Source: Promethearchaeati archaeon (GTDB lineage Archaea > Asgardarchaeota > Njordarchaeia > Njordarchaeales > Njordarchaeaceae). From it: a stretch of DNA of 32,542 bases. The first letter of the stretch is position 1. Each line of letters begins with the position of its first letter. Location: contig JALWRR010000005.1 of the NCBI GenBank assembly GCA_026993975.1, positions 1 to 32,542 on the forward strand, written 5' to 3'. The translations under genes were made by a program, and so were the position numbers. A model generated the notes under the pieces. It did no database searches and was not told the DNA's origin. It saw only the letters and a list, made by a program, of their open reading frames with translations. This document shows, in pieces, positions 1 to 9,842 of the stretch.

Positions 1-202
1 ACTTATAGCTATATAACTTAGCTAGAATCGGGCATCTTGATTTACCGCAAAGAAGCTTGGTTCCCCTACAAAGTAAGCAAATATTAGTGCTTTCTTTTTT
101 AATACTTTTGGTGGGAGTTAGCTCGAGTAATGGCTCCAAAGTCTGAACACTAGATAACCATGGGATTCTCTTCTTGAACTTTTTAACAAACTTCTTAGGC
201 AA
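1..202 (-). CDS. NreA-like archaeal DNA-repair protein, N-terminal part only (truncated by window edge)
   Basis: Not in the ORF track. Reverse strand from a TTG at 202 reads LPKKFVKKFKKRIPWLSSVQTLEPLLELTPTKSIKKESTNICLLCRGTKLLCGKSRCPILAKLYSYK, open to the window edge. The CX2CX6CX4C zinc-finger-like motif (CLLCRGTKLLCGKSRCPI) is typical of the N-terminus of archaeal Nre proteins. Confidence 0.75.
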   Translation of the reverse strand, partial: MPKKFVKKFKKRIPWLSSVQTLEPLLELTPTKSIKKESTNICLLCRGTKLLCGKSRCPILAKLYSYK

Positions 203-259
203 ATCTATACACCTAGATAAGTAAAATAGATTAGTTAGAATTTAAATCTAGATTGGGTA

Positions 260-1315
260 TTACGGAGTGGCCAACAAAATGTGTTTTCTCGATTCCAGTG
301 ATTGAATTGCAAGAATGGAGGGTGGTTGAACACCATTTATTACGTTTAATTCATCAAGCATCCTATCTGATCTAGCAGCGTAAGGTATATATCCCCTGCT
401 TCGAGCTTTATCTATATAATCGTTTATTCTTTTCCTGTTTTCTCCAACGAAACCGCTTCCATCATCCACATAATCCACTGAGAAAACCTTTTTATGCTCG
501 GAAACAAGTTTATCGAAATACGTTATTCTCTCCGCTATTTCATCTCCATCATTTTTATTAAGACCATTATAAAAGAGATCCTCTACACCCCAGCCATCAA
601 TAATACTTAGTAATGTTCCATTATCGTAATTAAGTATTCTCTCTCCATTCTGGGGGATTATGTAAAAGTGATGTGTGACCCTGCTTCTAGCGTACTCTGC
701 AATATCAGTAATAAGATTAATCATTTTTAATGCAGCATCTCTTTCCTCAAGATAAATACTCTCGCTATTATTTGGATCACTCCAGTACTCGAATTCATCA
801 ACTTTATCTAGATATAATCCCATGAACCCCTGCGATATTATCTTATCAATATACGTGAATATTATGTCTCTCCAATCCTTATACCAGTACCTAACAGCAT
901 AATTTCCCTCCCATTCTTGATTCTCATTGCCTAACCATTCTGGTGGATTACTATACCACTCATCTCTCCAATAAAACCTGTAGTCCTCGGCCTCGCCAAT
1001 GCTAATGTATGCTATAGGTATTATGCCAGCATCCTTAATTAGCTCTATGTCTTCATAGCTATATTCACTGCTCTCGCTTCCGTCTCTCGAATAATCTATA
1101 ACAACAAGATCAAAACCTGAATCAGCTATTTGATTTGGATCAGCATTCTGAAGTTGGTATCCCCAGCTATTAACTTTAGAGAAATCTATTTCTCTAGATC
1201 TATAATTAAAATTAACAAAATTTAGTTCGTTTAGATAAAATGTGAATGAGAAGGTGATTAATAGTAATATGACTAAAGCGATATAATGTTTCCTCTGCAA
1301 AGCATGTGGCACCAT
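260..1315 (-). CDS. Membrane-anchored/secreted MJ1477-TM1410-like (GH114-like) TIM-barrel protein
   Basis: N-terminal hydrophobic anchor. Motifs DLVVIDYSRDG, IPIAYISIGEAEDYRFYW, GLYLDKVDEFEYW and YIIPQNGERIL match the family formerly mis-annotated as extracellular CysRS-like. Confidence 0.7.
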   Translation of the reverse strand: MVPHALQRKHYIALVILLLITFSFTFYLNELNFVNFNYRSREIDFSKVNSWGYQLQNADPNQIADSGFDLVVIDYSRDGSESSEYSYEDIELIKDAGIIPIAYISIGEAEDYRFYWRDEWYSNPPEWLGNENQEWEGNYAVRYWYKDWRDIIFTYIDKIISQGFMGLYLDKVDEFEYWSDPNNSESIYLEERDAALKMINLITDIAEYARSRVTHHFYIIPQNGERILNYDNGTLLSIIDGWGVEDLFYNGLNKNDGDEIAERITYFDKLVSEHKKVFSVDYVDDGSGFVGENRKRINDYIDKARSRGYIPYAARSDRMLDELNVINGVQPPSILAIQSLESRKHILLATP

Positions 1316-1384
1316 TTTTTAACATAAAATAGGGGGAGTGAGATAAGATAAAAAAAATTTCTTTAATAAGAATTCCCACAGAAC

Positions 1385-4300
1385 TCAAATTAGCTCCAGC
1401 TCCTTCTTAATTATCTCTGACATGATTTCTTCTCTTGGAATATACTCGTACTCATATATTCTCTTCCGAATCATATCAAGTAACTTATCTATCTCCCTAA
1501 CCTCCACAGGTAAACTGAAGTATAGGTAATATTTGTATCCAAGGAAACTGGCTATTGCAGCTATCGCGAAGAGAGATGGAACAACAATTATAGCTGGCAT
1601 CCCCCACAGCGTTCCTCCATACCACTCTACGGTTGTTGTTAATCCAGTTAAAGCTACCTTTGTTCTTGGGGAGATCAATCTACCATTCATGTTAATCTTA
1701 CTTATGTATATCTCGACTCTATACGACCCTATATCCGCTTTCTCCCAGGGTATAATAATTGAATAAACACCTGGAGAAATCTCTTCGAGCTCACCAACAA
1801 TAAATATCTTTGATCCGTAGGTGATGTTATATATTATTGTAGCGTTCTCAAGAGGTTTATTATGGGAGTAATCGTAAGCTAGAACCTCGATCTTCTTTTG
1901 TTCAGCGCTTAAGCTCGCGAAAGGTATCTTCTGGATTGATTTTGGGAATGCCCATAAATTCATTTTTATGTTTAAGTCATTTATATTCACTGTCACGTAC
2001 TTTGTCTCGATAACATAATTCTGCTTACTAATCTTTATCATCAAAGAGTACTGTGATGGTGATAGATTGGTTGTATCACTAAGGTTAAAGAATAAAACGC
2101 CGTCACCGCGATAATCGAGATTAGCAGTAACATTACCCACTCCAATTAACTCAGCGTAATACGAGAAGTTCTCTAGCCCCTCTCCAGATAAAGCATCTAT
2201 TACTCTAACTTCAAAGTTCAAGCTTTCACCCCAAACCAGATCAATGTTATCTGGAGCAATAATTAATCCAACTAATGGATTAACCTCGAGATCAATCTCA
2301 AGGGACTGGGATGAGTAATTCCTCATAAATAAGGTTACTTGAATCTTGTATATACCTAAACTAAGATTCTTTGTATCAAGTGTCAGTAAGTACTCTCCCG
2401 TATCAGATAAATACTCTAGATCACCAGTTAGCACAGGGTTTAGTTTACCGAATGGAATCACTTTGAATGTGGCTGTAGCATTAGCTATCTCTGTAGCTGG
2501 ATATGTCTCCGTGTTCATGTATTTGCAACTGACATGAATTGCATCACCCCAGTAAACAGATAAGTGAGTTATGTTTGATGTAGCGTAAGTCCTTATAGCT
2601 AGGATACTTATTGATATCCTAATCGTTTTATTCTCATAGAATCTCTTACCTAATCTCACAATACTAACATAGCTACCTAAACCTAGTTTCTTAAGAGGTA
2701 TATAAAGCACATAGTACTTTTCCTCGAATAAGCTACCGTTATCTAGGATGTTTCCTAAGCTAGTATCCATGATCTCATAGAATGTATCAGCTCCCTTCAC
2801 AACAGTTGAGTTTCTACCATCATAAAACTCTATAGTAACGTTATATAGGGTTGGAGACCATCTAAGCTCAACTATTGATGGTGCTCTAATATCTGTTGGT
2901 CTTGGATTAACTATTAGTGAAGTAGTGAGTTTAGCTATGGAGTAATTCCCTAAAGAACCCGTGATCGTCAAGGTGTATGCTCCTGTTGGGTACTCAAAAT
3001 TGCTTATCGATAAACTATAGAAATCACCGCTTTCAACAAGATTAAATGAATGCGAGGTAGGTCCAGATATTGAAACTTCAAGATTAGCGTTGGATAAGAA
3101 GTCGCTTGTTAATGCATCTAAAAACTTGACCTTAACTTCAAATCTCTCATACCAAAATATGTTTGTAGTTAATGTAACTAGCTGTAATGTAGCTGGTCTA
3201 TTAGATACTCTAATTGATATGACTAATGGTACTGGTACTTGATAATTAGTTACTGAAGCATTCACAATGAGTAAGTAAGTTAATCCCGCTGGAAGACGAT
3301 AAGTGGATACGTTAATTCCATAAATCCCCTTAGATAATTTTGTAGCCTTAGTTACTCCGAAGCCGGGAACTATAGATTCATTCTCTCTATAAACAATTCT
3401 CCAAGTAACGTTATCCCCAGCATCAACTAGATTATTCATGCTTGTAATAGCTATTTTTAGACTTATGTTATCTCCCCAAATCGTATCATATGATAATTGC
3501 CCCTCTTTAAGCCCTATAACAAGCGGTAACGGAGCTGTAGCATCAAGATCATAAAGTAACCATGAAACTCCTCGATTAATGTTCAAGACACCATATTTTA
3601 CGAGAGAGACATTAGATCCATCAACATCCTTAACCAGAGTGCCATTCAAGTAAGTTAAGTTAAATTGATCATAATTAAATCTGTAACCTATAGTTAAGTT
3701 CCAGACTCCTCTAGGGACATATAGATTCACGTAACCAAGCAAATCCGAGTAATCACTAATATAGCTACCGTTCAAAGATAGATACGCATTCTGGAGAGTT
3801 CTATTTTCGGAATCCATGCATTTTACACTAATCTTAACCAAGTTTGAGAAAGTATAGCTCCCAGTAATGCTATGCGTGGTGTATGGTATACCAGAGTAAT
3901 CAACATCATCCAGGATACTATAGTTTCTACCTCCACTAACTAGAGTTATATTCACTCTATAATTACTATATCTAGGTACATCTACCCTAGCGATGCCATT
4001 TGAGTTTGTTATGGATGAGGCTACCGAGTCACCAGAAGTCTTATTAATTAAACTAACACTAGCACCAGGAATAGCTAAGCCATCTCCATCATAGACGTAA
4101 TAATCTATAATCAATCTATATCTCTCAATCGGGTAAGTAGAGATCTCAAGCGGGGATCTTAATCTATCAGCATAATACTTCACTAATGATGACTCATTCG
4201 CATTAAATAAGAATACTCCATACTTGTATCTTAACCACTGATCCTTTTTCGCGTTAACACCAGTTATCCTGATAGCCCAGAGAATATAATCATCATCCCC

Positions 4301-6406
4301 TGAAACTCCTTCCCCCTTATTACCCCAGTAGATATCCCTAGTAGATGTGGGGCTTAGATCAATAGATTGTTCAATTGATATATTTACTAATCCCACGCAT
4401 CTCGGGTAAGCATGATGATAAAAACTAACCCAATTCCAGCTCGTAGAACTACCAGAGTAATCCTCTGTCTCAGCAAAAGGTGGCTCGAAGTAAAGGCTTA
4501 TGGAAGTGTCATCGTAGGCACTATCATCATCAGAATCATAATAGCTGCCATCGTAATAATGAACTACAATGACGTAGTTTCCCCCAGTAATTGGATAGAG
4601 AGTATTATTGATTGGAGGCATATTTCCACTTACATCCTTAGTCCAGAAAGTTCCATCAGGTTTATAGATATAGTATTGTAGATTTGAGTACTCTAGATCC
4701 CAGCTAAGCTCTATGTAGTAATCATCTCCACCACTAAGAGGCATAGGTAGAATAAAGGTAGCTAGCTCGTCATCAGCAAAGTACCGTTTAGCGTAACCAC
4801 CAATAATGTAATTAACATTTCCTTCCTTTGCCTCATCAATAGTATCTGGGAAATTACTATTCTGGTAGTTACAATACGCGGAATACCTATCTAAGTAAAC
4901 ATAACTATTTATCGTTCCGCTAAATGTAGCAACTGTCGCGGAATCATTCTTTAAAGCGATATTAAATGTTGCTGTCTGTGAATTCCCGGAGGGATCACAG
5001 TAACCTAGAACAACAATTATCCAACTCTCATTAACTGTTGCTGTTGCTGTCTCTGTCTCTGAGTAATCTTGATTACCTATTACGCTGTCATCAAGTTTAT
5101 CCCATAAGTTATCATAACCCTCAATTAGGAAGCCTCTCTCAGAGAAAATAAAAACATCCAAATCAACATCTACATCCCAAGTTAACTCGACTGAGTAATG
5201 AACATTTTCAACAAGCTTTGGAGTAATAAAAACTCTTAACTTATCTGATAGATCTACTTTACCCCAATCCTTAATAACGCCGCTAAGGGTTTTAGGTAAT
5301 CCCTCGCCTAGAACAAATGTTCCACTAGGAGTATCAACTCTATCAAAGCTTACATCTGATTCATCATCTTGATCAAACATATAGCTACCGATCCAATAAT
5401 TAGCGTTTTGTTGAGTATCATCATTTAGCCAGACGACATTAGACTCAACTATCCAACCATTCTTATAGAATCTATAAGTCATGTTAGCTTTCGCTATCAA
5501 GTAATTGTTATCATCATAGATAGGCGCGTTAATAACCTTATACATGATGAATATTGGGCCATTCTTGGTTTCATCAACAATAAACTTGCTCTCTGGCTGG
5601 TACTTAGAGTTAGCTGTTCCCAAAGGATTATAGAGATCACCGTTTCTAACGGGACCTAATTGATTCATTGGTTCGTTAAATAAGTTAGAACCGGTTCCAG
5701 CATCAACAATCTCAACTATTTGTCCTCCAGAGTAAATATATGAGCTCCCATAAGTACTTCTAGGAGACATAACAACTTTCTGGTAAGTTTCCCCAAAAAT
5801 AGTGTAAATGTAATCTCCTGTAGCTGAATCCGTAGTTATGCTTAATTTCACATCAGTTGGGAACGATGGAGTACCAACTGGTTCAGTATCATAATAAATA
5901 AAGTATCTTGATAAACCATTAGTTGGAACATTAGCTAGAAAAGTGATGGTTGCTGAAGCTATATGAGTAGAATTTCCAGTCTTATTCCACACTTGAAACT
6001 TAACAACATCACCAGTCTCATTAATTAATTTTATACCGTCCTTATTAGCCCATGGATCAAATTCAACGTAAACATCAACAGGCCAGTTCCTACGTTCCAA
6101 ACCACTATTCTCCCTAACAGTGATATTAATCCTATAGTTATAGGACGTATCATGCCATGAAGCTGGGTCAACACTCGAATCTCGAATAATTACCCTGGAT
6201 TTATCTATATTTATATCACTAGTCTTATTCTGAACTGGTAGAAGTTTATTACTTATGATTCGATCATGTTTTAAAAACGATTCATTATTAGTAGTATTCA
6301 TTACTTGCTTATTCTCTCGTACAAGATTAGAAAAGGGTATAATAGCGTATGATAATAGTAGAATCAATAAAATAAGAATACTTTTATTTTTCATTCTCAT
6401 TACCAC
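1385..6406 (-). CDS. Giant secreted/cell-surface protein with DUF2341-like, PPC-like and tandem Ig-like beta-sandwich domains, C-terminal TM and short cytosolic tail
   Basis: 1673 aa. Signal peptide (MKNKSILILLILLLSYAIIPFS), many N-x-S/T sequons, two PPC-like segments (YSVELTWDVDVDLDVFIF..., YYIELSWDLEYSNLQYYIYKPDG...), repeated W-G-D/E-type segments, and a C-terminal TM (AIIVVPSLFAIAAIASFLGY) followed by a charged tail. Confidence 0.75.
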   Translation of the reverse strand: MVMRMKNKSILILLILLLSYAIIPFSNLVRENKQVMNTTNNESFLKHDRIISNKLLPVQNKTSDINIDKSRVIIRDSSVDPASWHDTSYNYRINITVRENSGLERRNWPVDVYVEFDPWANKDGIKLINETGDVVKFQVWNKTGNSTHIASATITFLANVPTNGLSRYFIYYDTEPVGTPSFPTDVKLSITTDSATGDYIYTIFGETYQKVVMSPRSTYGSSYIYSGGQIVEIVDAGTGSNLFNEPMNQLGPVRNGDLYNPLGTANSKYQPESKFIVDETKNGPIFIMYKVINAPIYDDNNYLIAKANMTYRFYKNGWIVESNVVWLNDDTQQNANYWIGSYMFDQDDESDVSFDRVDTPSGTFVLGEGLPKTLSGVIKDWGKVDLSDKLRVFITPKLVENVHYSVELTWDVDVDLDVFIFSERGFLIEGYDNLWDKLDDSVIGNQDYSETETATATVNESWIIVVLGYCDPSGNSQTATFNIALKNDSATVATFSGTINSYVYLDRYSAYCNYQNSNFPDTIDEAKEGNVNYIIGGYAKRYFADDELATFILPMPLSGGDDYYIELSWDLEYSNLQYYIYKPDGTFWTKDVSGNMPPINNTLYPITGGNYVIVVHYYDGSYYDSDDDSAYDDTSISLYFEPPFAETEDYSGSSTSWNWVSFYHHAYPRCVGLVNISIEQSIDLSPTSTRDIYWGNKGEGVSGDDDYILWAIRITGVNAKKDQWLRYKYGVFLFNANESSLVKYYADRLRSPLEISTYPIERYRLIIDYYVYDGDGLAIPGASVSLINKTSGDSVASSITNSNGIARVDVPRYSNYRVNITLVSGGRNYSILDDVDYSGIPYTTHSITGSYTFSNLVKISVKCMDSENRTLQNAYLSLNGSYISDYSDLLGYVNLYVPRGVWNLTIGYRFNYDQFNLTYLNGTLVKDVDGSNVSLVKYGVLNINRGVSWLLYDLDATAPLPLVIGLKEGQLSYDTIWGDNISLKIAITSMNNLVDAGDNVTWRIVYRENESIVPGFGVTKATKLSKGIYGINVSTYRLPAGLTYLLIVNASVTNYQVPVPLVISIRVSNRPATLQLVTLTTNIFWYERFEVKVKFLDALTSDFLSNANLEVSISGPTSHSFNLVESGDFYSLSISNFEYPTGAYTLTITGSLGNYSIAKLTTSLIVNPRPTDIRAPSIVELRWSPTLYNVTIEFYDGRNSTVVKGADTFYEIMDTSLGNILDNGSLFEEKYYVLYIPLKKLGLGSYVSIVRLGKRFYENKTIRISISILAIRTYATSNITHLSVYWGDAIHVSCKYMNTETYPATEIANATATFKVIPFGKLNPVLTGDLEYLSDTGEYLLTLDTKNLSLGIYKIQVTLFMRNYSSQSLEIDLEVNPLVGLIIAPDNIDLVWGESLNFEVRVIDALSGEGLENFSYYAELIGVGNVTANLDYRGDGVLFFNLSDTTNLSPSQYSLMIKISKQNYVIETKYVTVNINDLNIKMNLWAFPKSIQKIPFASLSAEQKKIEVLAYDYSHNKPLENATIIYNITYGSKIFIVGELEEISPGVYSIIIPWEKADIGSYRVEIYISKINMNGRLISPRTKVALTGLTTTVEWYGGTLWGMPAIIVVPSLFAIAAIASFLGYKYYLYFSLPVEVREIDKLLDMIRKRIYEYEYIPREEIMSEIIKKELELI

Positions 6407-6652
6407 TATAAAGAAACCAATAATAGATTATCAATTTTTTAACTCAATTTAATATATATAAAAATTTTTTCTGAACTTTTATTATCACGAAATTCATCTA
6501 TTTGCAATAAAATAACAACGAATTACGCAGCAGTTCTCTGATTTAAAGAGGTATGAGAAACAAGATAGCTAGCAAAAATTTTTCCTTAATAATTAAAGGG
6601 AGGTGTGTAGAAAAGTATAAATACTTGAGATATCCCAATTGTTATTTGACAA

Positions 6653-7093
6653 TTATATATGTAATGTTCTTAAGAGTCTTTGTCTTCTTCGAATACCTAT
6701 AATTATTTCTTTATAGGAATTAAACTGGTTTGCGAGGTATCGTGGTTCAACATCCTTCCAAATTTTTCTGTAGAAGTAGAAGTACTCTGAGATGTCTAAT
6801 GGATCACCGAAAACAACTATGTAGTTTCGTATTATGCTTGCTTTTATGTTTAGTGGCAATAACTCAAAGATCCTTAAATCATACCCTGGCTTTATTTTTG
6901 GTAGTAGGCTCCAAAAAATCTTGATATTCTCTGCAGGATCTTTTATTCTGGTTATAACTGCTACATCTATATCTGATCGAGGAGTGCATTGCTTTCTCAC
7001 ATAGCTCCCATAGATAACTGTCCAATACTTACTTAATGGTTTTAGGTCCTTTCGTATCTCATTTAAAGATTTCTTGCAAAGCATTCTCAACAA
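6653..7093 (-). CDS. mntA: Minimal nucleotidyltransferase (MNT / MntA-type antitoxin)
   Basis: GSYVRKQCTPRSDIDVAV matches the GS-X10-DxD nucleotidyltransferase motif. The start overlaps the HEPN gene end by 35 nt. Confidence 0.85.
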   Translation of the reverse strand: MLRMLCKKSLNEIRKDLKPLSKYWTVIYGSYVRKQCTPRSDIDVAVITRIKDPAENIKIFWSLLPKIKPGYDLRIFELLPLNIKASIIRNYIVVFGDPLDISEYFYFYRKIWKDVEPRYLANQFNSYKEIIIGIRRRQRLLRTLHI

Positions 7094-7475
7094 CCCTAAG
7101 AAATGAGAAAATTATCTCTATTATCTCACGTAAATGCTCCTTAACTACTTGTTCATCAAACTTATTGTATTTATGAACTATTGCATTTCTCAATCCATTC
7201 AGCATCTTTAATTTGTCTGCTAGCTCTTTATTTAATAAATGCTTATCAGCGAGTTTCTCAATATTAGTGTAATCATCCTCTACTTCCATGCCTAGATCCC
7301 TGACTAACATAGCTATGATATCCATCACAGCATCAATGCTTGTGTGTAAGCGGTATAATAGAGCTTCAAAATAAAAGATATTATCGAGATTTGGAGGGAG
7401 TTCCTCCAATTTCTCAGTTATATAATTGATTTTTCTCCTATAGATTCTCAATCTCTCACTCAAAATAAGCACCAT
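7059..7475 (-). CDS. hepT: HEPN domain protein (DUF86 / HepT-type toxin)
   Basis: All-helical 138 aa protein with LRNAIVHKY, an exact match to the RX4HXY motif. It sits immediately upstream of the MNT gene and overlaps it. Confidence 0.85.
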   Translation of the reverse strand: MVLILSERLRIYRRKINYITEKLEELPPNLDNIFYFEALLYRLHTSIDAVMDIIAMLVRDLGMEVEDDYTNIEKLADKHLLNKELADKLKMLNGLRNAIVHKYNKFDEQVVKEHLREIIEIIFSFLRVVENALQEIFK

Positions 7476-7671
7476 TAGCTTTATTTAGCAAGTTTCAATA
7501 TAATTATGTGGCATTTAGAGATATGAATTTTTGCGCAGTATTATTAAAAAATACTTCAGAGAATTACTGAGAGGATTAGGAATAACTCTTATTTTCCTTA
7601 AGACTAAGAAAAAAATTTCATTGGAGGATTCATGGAATTTTTAGCTAGTGATTTATTTTAGTGGAAGTCGA

Positions 7672-8478
7672 CTAAGTTGCTTGATTCTTATCCCTAATAA
7701 TACTGTAAGAATCGATTATTAATGATATTACCATAGAACCAACTGGTATCCAGATCACTAGGGCTAATATGAGTGCTAGTTCAATTGGAAAGAAGCTAAA
7801 TAGGGTTTCTATGATGCTTATTGCTATAGAGCTAATTATGAGTATCTTGAAGAATTCATCTAGATTATCTATTACCCATCTCATGCTCTTTCTTATCGCT
7901 TCAATCGGGCCTACTGGTTCTAGAAGCAGGATTATTGGTGTGTAGATCCAAGTGAATAATAGTATTAGTATAGTTAATATGATTATGATGCCTAGTATCG
8001 GTGAAATTAATATGGCTAGTATGCTTATGAATACGAGTAGAATTGCGATAAAATTATATTTCACGAACTCTAAGAACCTCTCCTTAACCAGTTCTAAAGG
8101 CAACTTATCCAACTCTATATCATCCTTGAACGATTCATCAATGAAATATGATAGATATAGGGGTTGAAAGAATGATGTCACCATAACATCTATTATGAAG
8201 GTTAATGCGAGTAAGAGAATATTCAACGAGGATAAGGAGTTTATCTTAATGTCTATATCTCTGAAATCAGGAGGTATTGATGGTATGGAGAGCTTTAAGT
8301 GTATTCCAGGAAAAGGTTTACTTACTAGCTGACTTATAGTTGCGTTTGAAGCGAGGAGTATCGCGGTGAGAAGAAGGATTAAGTTATAAGCTATAGCTAT
8401 TATTACTGCTTTTGATGATAATTTCATAGTGACTTTAACATTTATCTCCTTCCTATACTCCATTGGAGTATCCTCCAT
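7672..8478 (-). CDS. Polytopic membrane protein, function unknown
   Basis: 268 aa with multiple hydrophobic helices (AVIIAIAYNLILLLTAILL, FIAILLVFISILAILISPILGIIIILTILILLFTWIYTPIILL). Confidence 0.6.
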   Translation of the reverse strand: MEDTPMEYRKEINVKVTMKLSSKAVIIAIAYNLILLLTAILLASNATISQLVSKPFPGIHLKLSIPSIPPDFRDIDIKINSLSSLNILLLALTFIIDVMVTSFFQPLYLSYFIDESFKDDIELDKLPLELVKERFLEFVKYNFIAILLVFISILAILISPILGIIIILTILILLFTWIYTPIILLLEPVGPIEAIRKSMRWVIDNLDEFFKILIISSIAISIIETLFSFFPIELALILALVIWIPVGSMVISLIIDSYSIIRDKNQAT

Positions 8479-8634
8479 AAGAGTTTAATCAAATATTTCA
8501 TGATTAAATGTTGAATTAAACTATGTACTATATTAATGATTTTGATATTTAATTAATATCAACGATAAGTTCATAAGCATAATAATTATTATGAGGAGCG
8601 TGCTTATTGAAAGAAGTTTGAGCAGGGAGCTATC

Positions 8635-9777
8635 TTGAGGATCCTATTACTAACAGACTTTTTTTACCCAAGATACGGAGGAGTAGCGACTCATGTTCAT
8701 GGGTTATCTAAATCGCTTAAACTATATGCTAAGGGTTTCGAGCCAGTAATTTTAACATCAGCTGGAAGTAATAATTCTGTTGATCATTTCGATGGTATAC
8801 CCATTGTTAGGTACCCATATTCGATTGAAACTACACTAATGTTTAACTTAGAGAGAGTTACTAAGAGACTGAGATACATAGTTAAAGCCATAGAACCAGA
8901 CATAATGCATGTTCATCACGCGTTTTCACCAATGGGATTATCTGTCCCATGGATCAGTAAATCCCTTGGGATCCCAGCTATATTAACTAATCACTCAGTG
9001 CCGATAGGATACTATATTACTAGGAGGGTTTGGTATACTTTAGGGGAATTCCTTAGATCTTACTCATTGCTGAAAAGTTTAAGGCACTATAAACATGTTA
9101 TAGCGGTAAGTAAGGTTGCTGCAGATTTCATATCCAAGCTATACCCAGGTAAAATAACTATAATTCCAAACGCCATCTTCCTAGAAGAGTTCAATATTAA
9201 TGCTAATAGATCAGAACTTGGAATAGAGAAAGATGAAAGTGTTATATTGATGGTTGGTAGAGCATCGTTCAAGAAAGGTTTCGAATTAGCGATCCTTTCT
9301 TTACGTGAGGTTGTAAAAAAGATACCTAACGCTAACCTATATATTATTGGCTTATCGGGATTCCAGAGAAACCTCATAGAAAGGATGGCTAGGTTACTTC
9401 ACTTAGAAAATAATGTTCACGTGATAGGTTTTGTTCCACGAGAGAAACTAGTTAAGTACTATAAGGTCTCTGATGTATTCCTACATGCAGCTTATGGAGG
9501 GGAAAGTTTTGGAATAGTTCTCCTTGAAGCGATGGCCGCAGGACTCCCAATTGTATCTACTCACGGAGATGGCTTAAAACACGTTTTAGGTAATAGTGGA
9601 GCAGGTATCTGTATTGATTATCCATCACCGAAAATAATTGCTAGGGCATTAATCAAGGTATTATTGAGCAAAGAATTGCGTGAGAAAATGAGAAATAACG
9701 CTTTAAGATTCGTGAAAAAGTATTCATGGAGCAATATTATTAAGGATATAGTCAGCATCTATAGAGAGGTATTATAG
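8635..9777 (+). CDS. Glycosyltransferase family 4 (GT-B)
   Basis: TTG start. Motifs DFFYPRYGGVATHVHGL, HVHHAFSPMG, LMVGRASFKKGFELAI and GGESFGIVLLEAMAAGLPIVSTHGDGLKHVL. Confidence 0.9.
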   Translation: MRILLLTDFFYPRYGGVATHVHGLSKSLKLYAKGFEPVILTSAGSNNSVDHFDGIPIVRYPYSIETTLMFNLERVTKRLRYIVKAIEPDIMHVHHAFSPMGLSVPWISKSLGIPAILTNHSVPIGYYITRRVWYTLGEFLRSYSLLKSLRHYKHVIAVSKVAADFISKLYPGKITIIPNAIFLEEFNINANRSELGIEKDESVILMVGRASFKKGFELAILSLREVVKKIPNANLYIIGLSGFQRNLIERMARLLHLENNVHVIGFVPREKLVKYYKVSDVFLHAAYGGESFGIVLLEAMAAGLPIVSTHGDGLKHVLGNSGAGICIDYPSPKIIARALIKVLLSKELREKMRNNALRFVKKYSWSNIIKDIVSIYREVL

Positions 9778-9842
9778 TTTGTGAATTAATTAATCGCAAA
9801 GAAAAAATATTTGAGAAAAATAGATAATGTCTCTCACTAGTA

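Noticed and set aside
1533-4681. Short plus-strand ORFs (77, 63 and 89 aa)
   Set aside because: All antisense to the 1673-aa surface protein; no supporting motif.
6730-6924. 64-aa plus-strand ORF inside mntA
   Set aside because: Antisense to the motif-confirmed nucleotidyltransferase.
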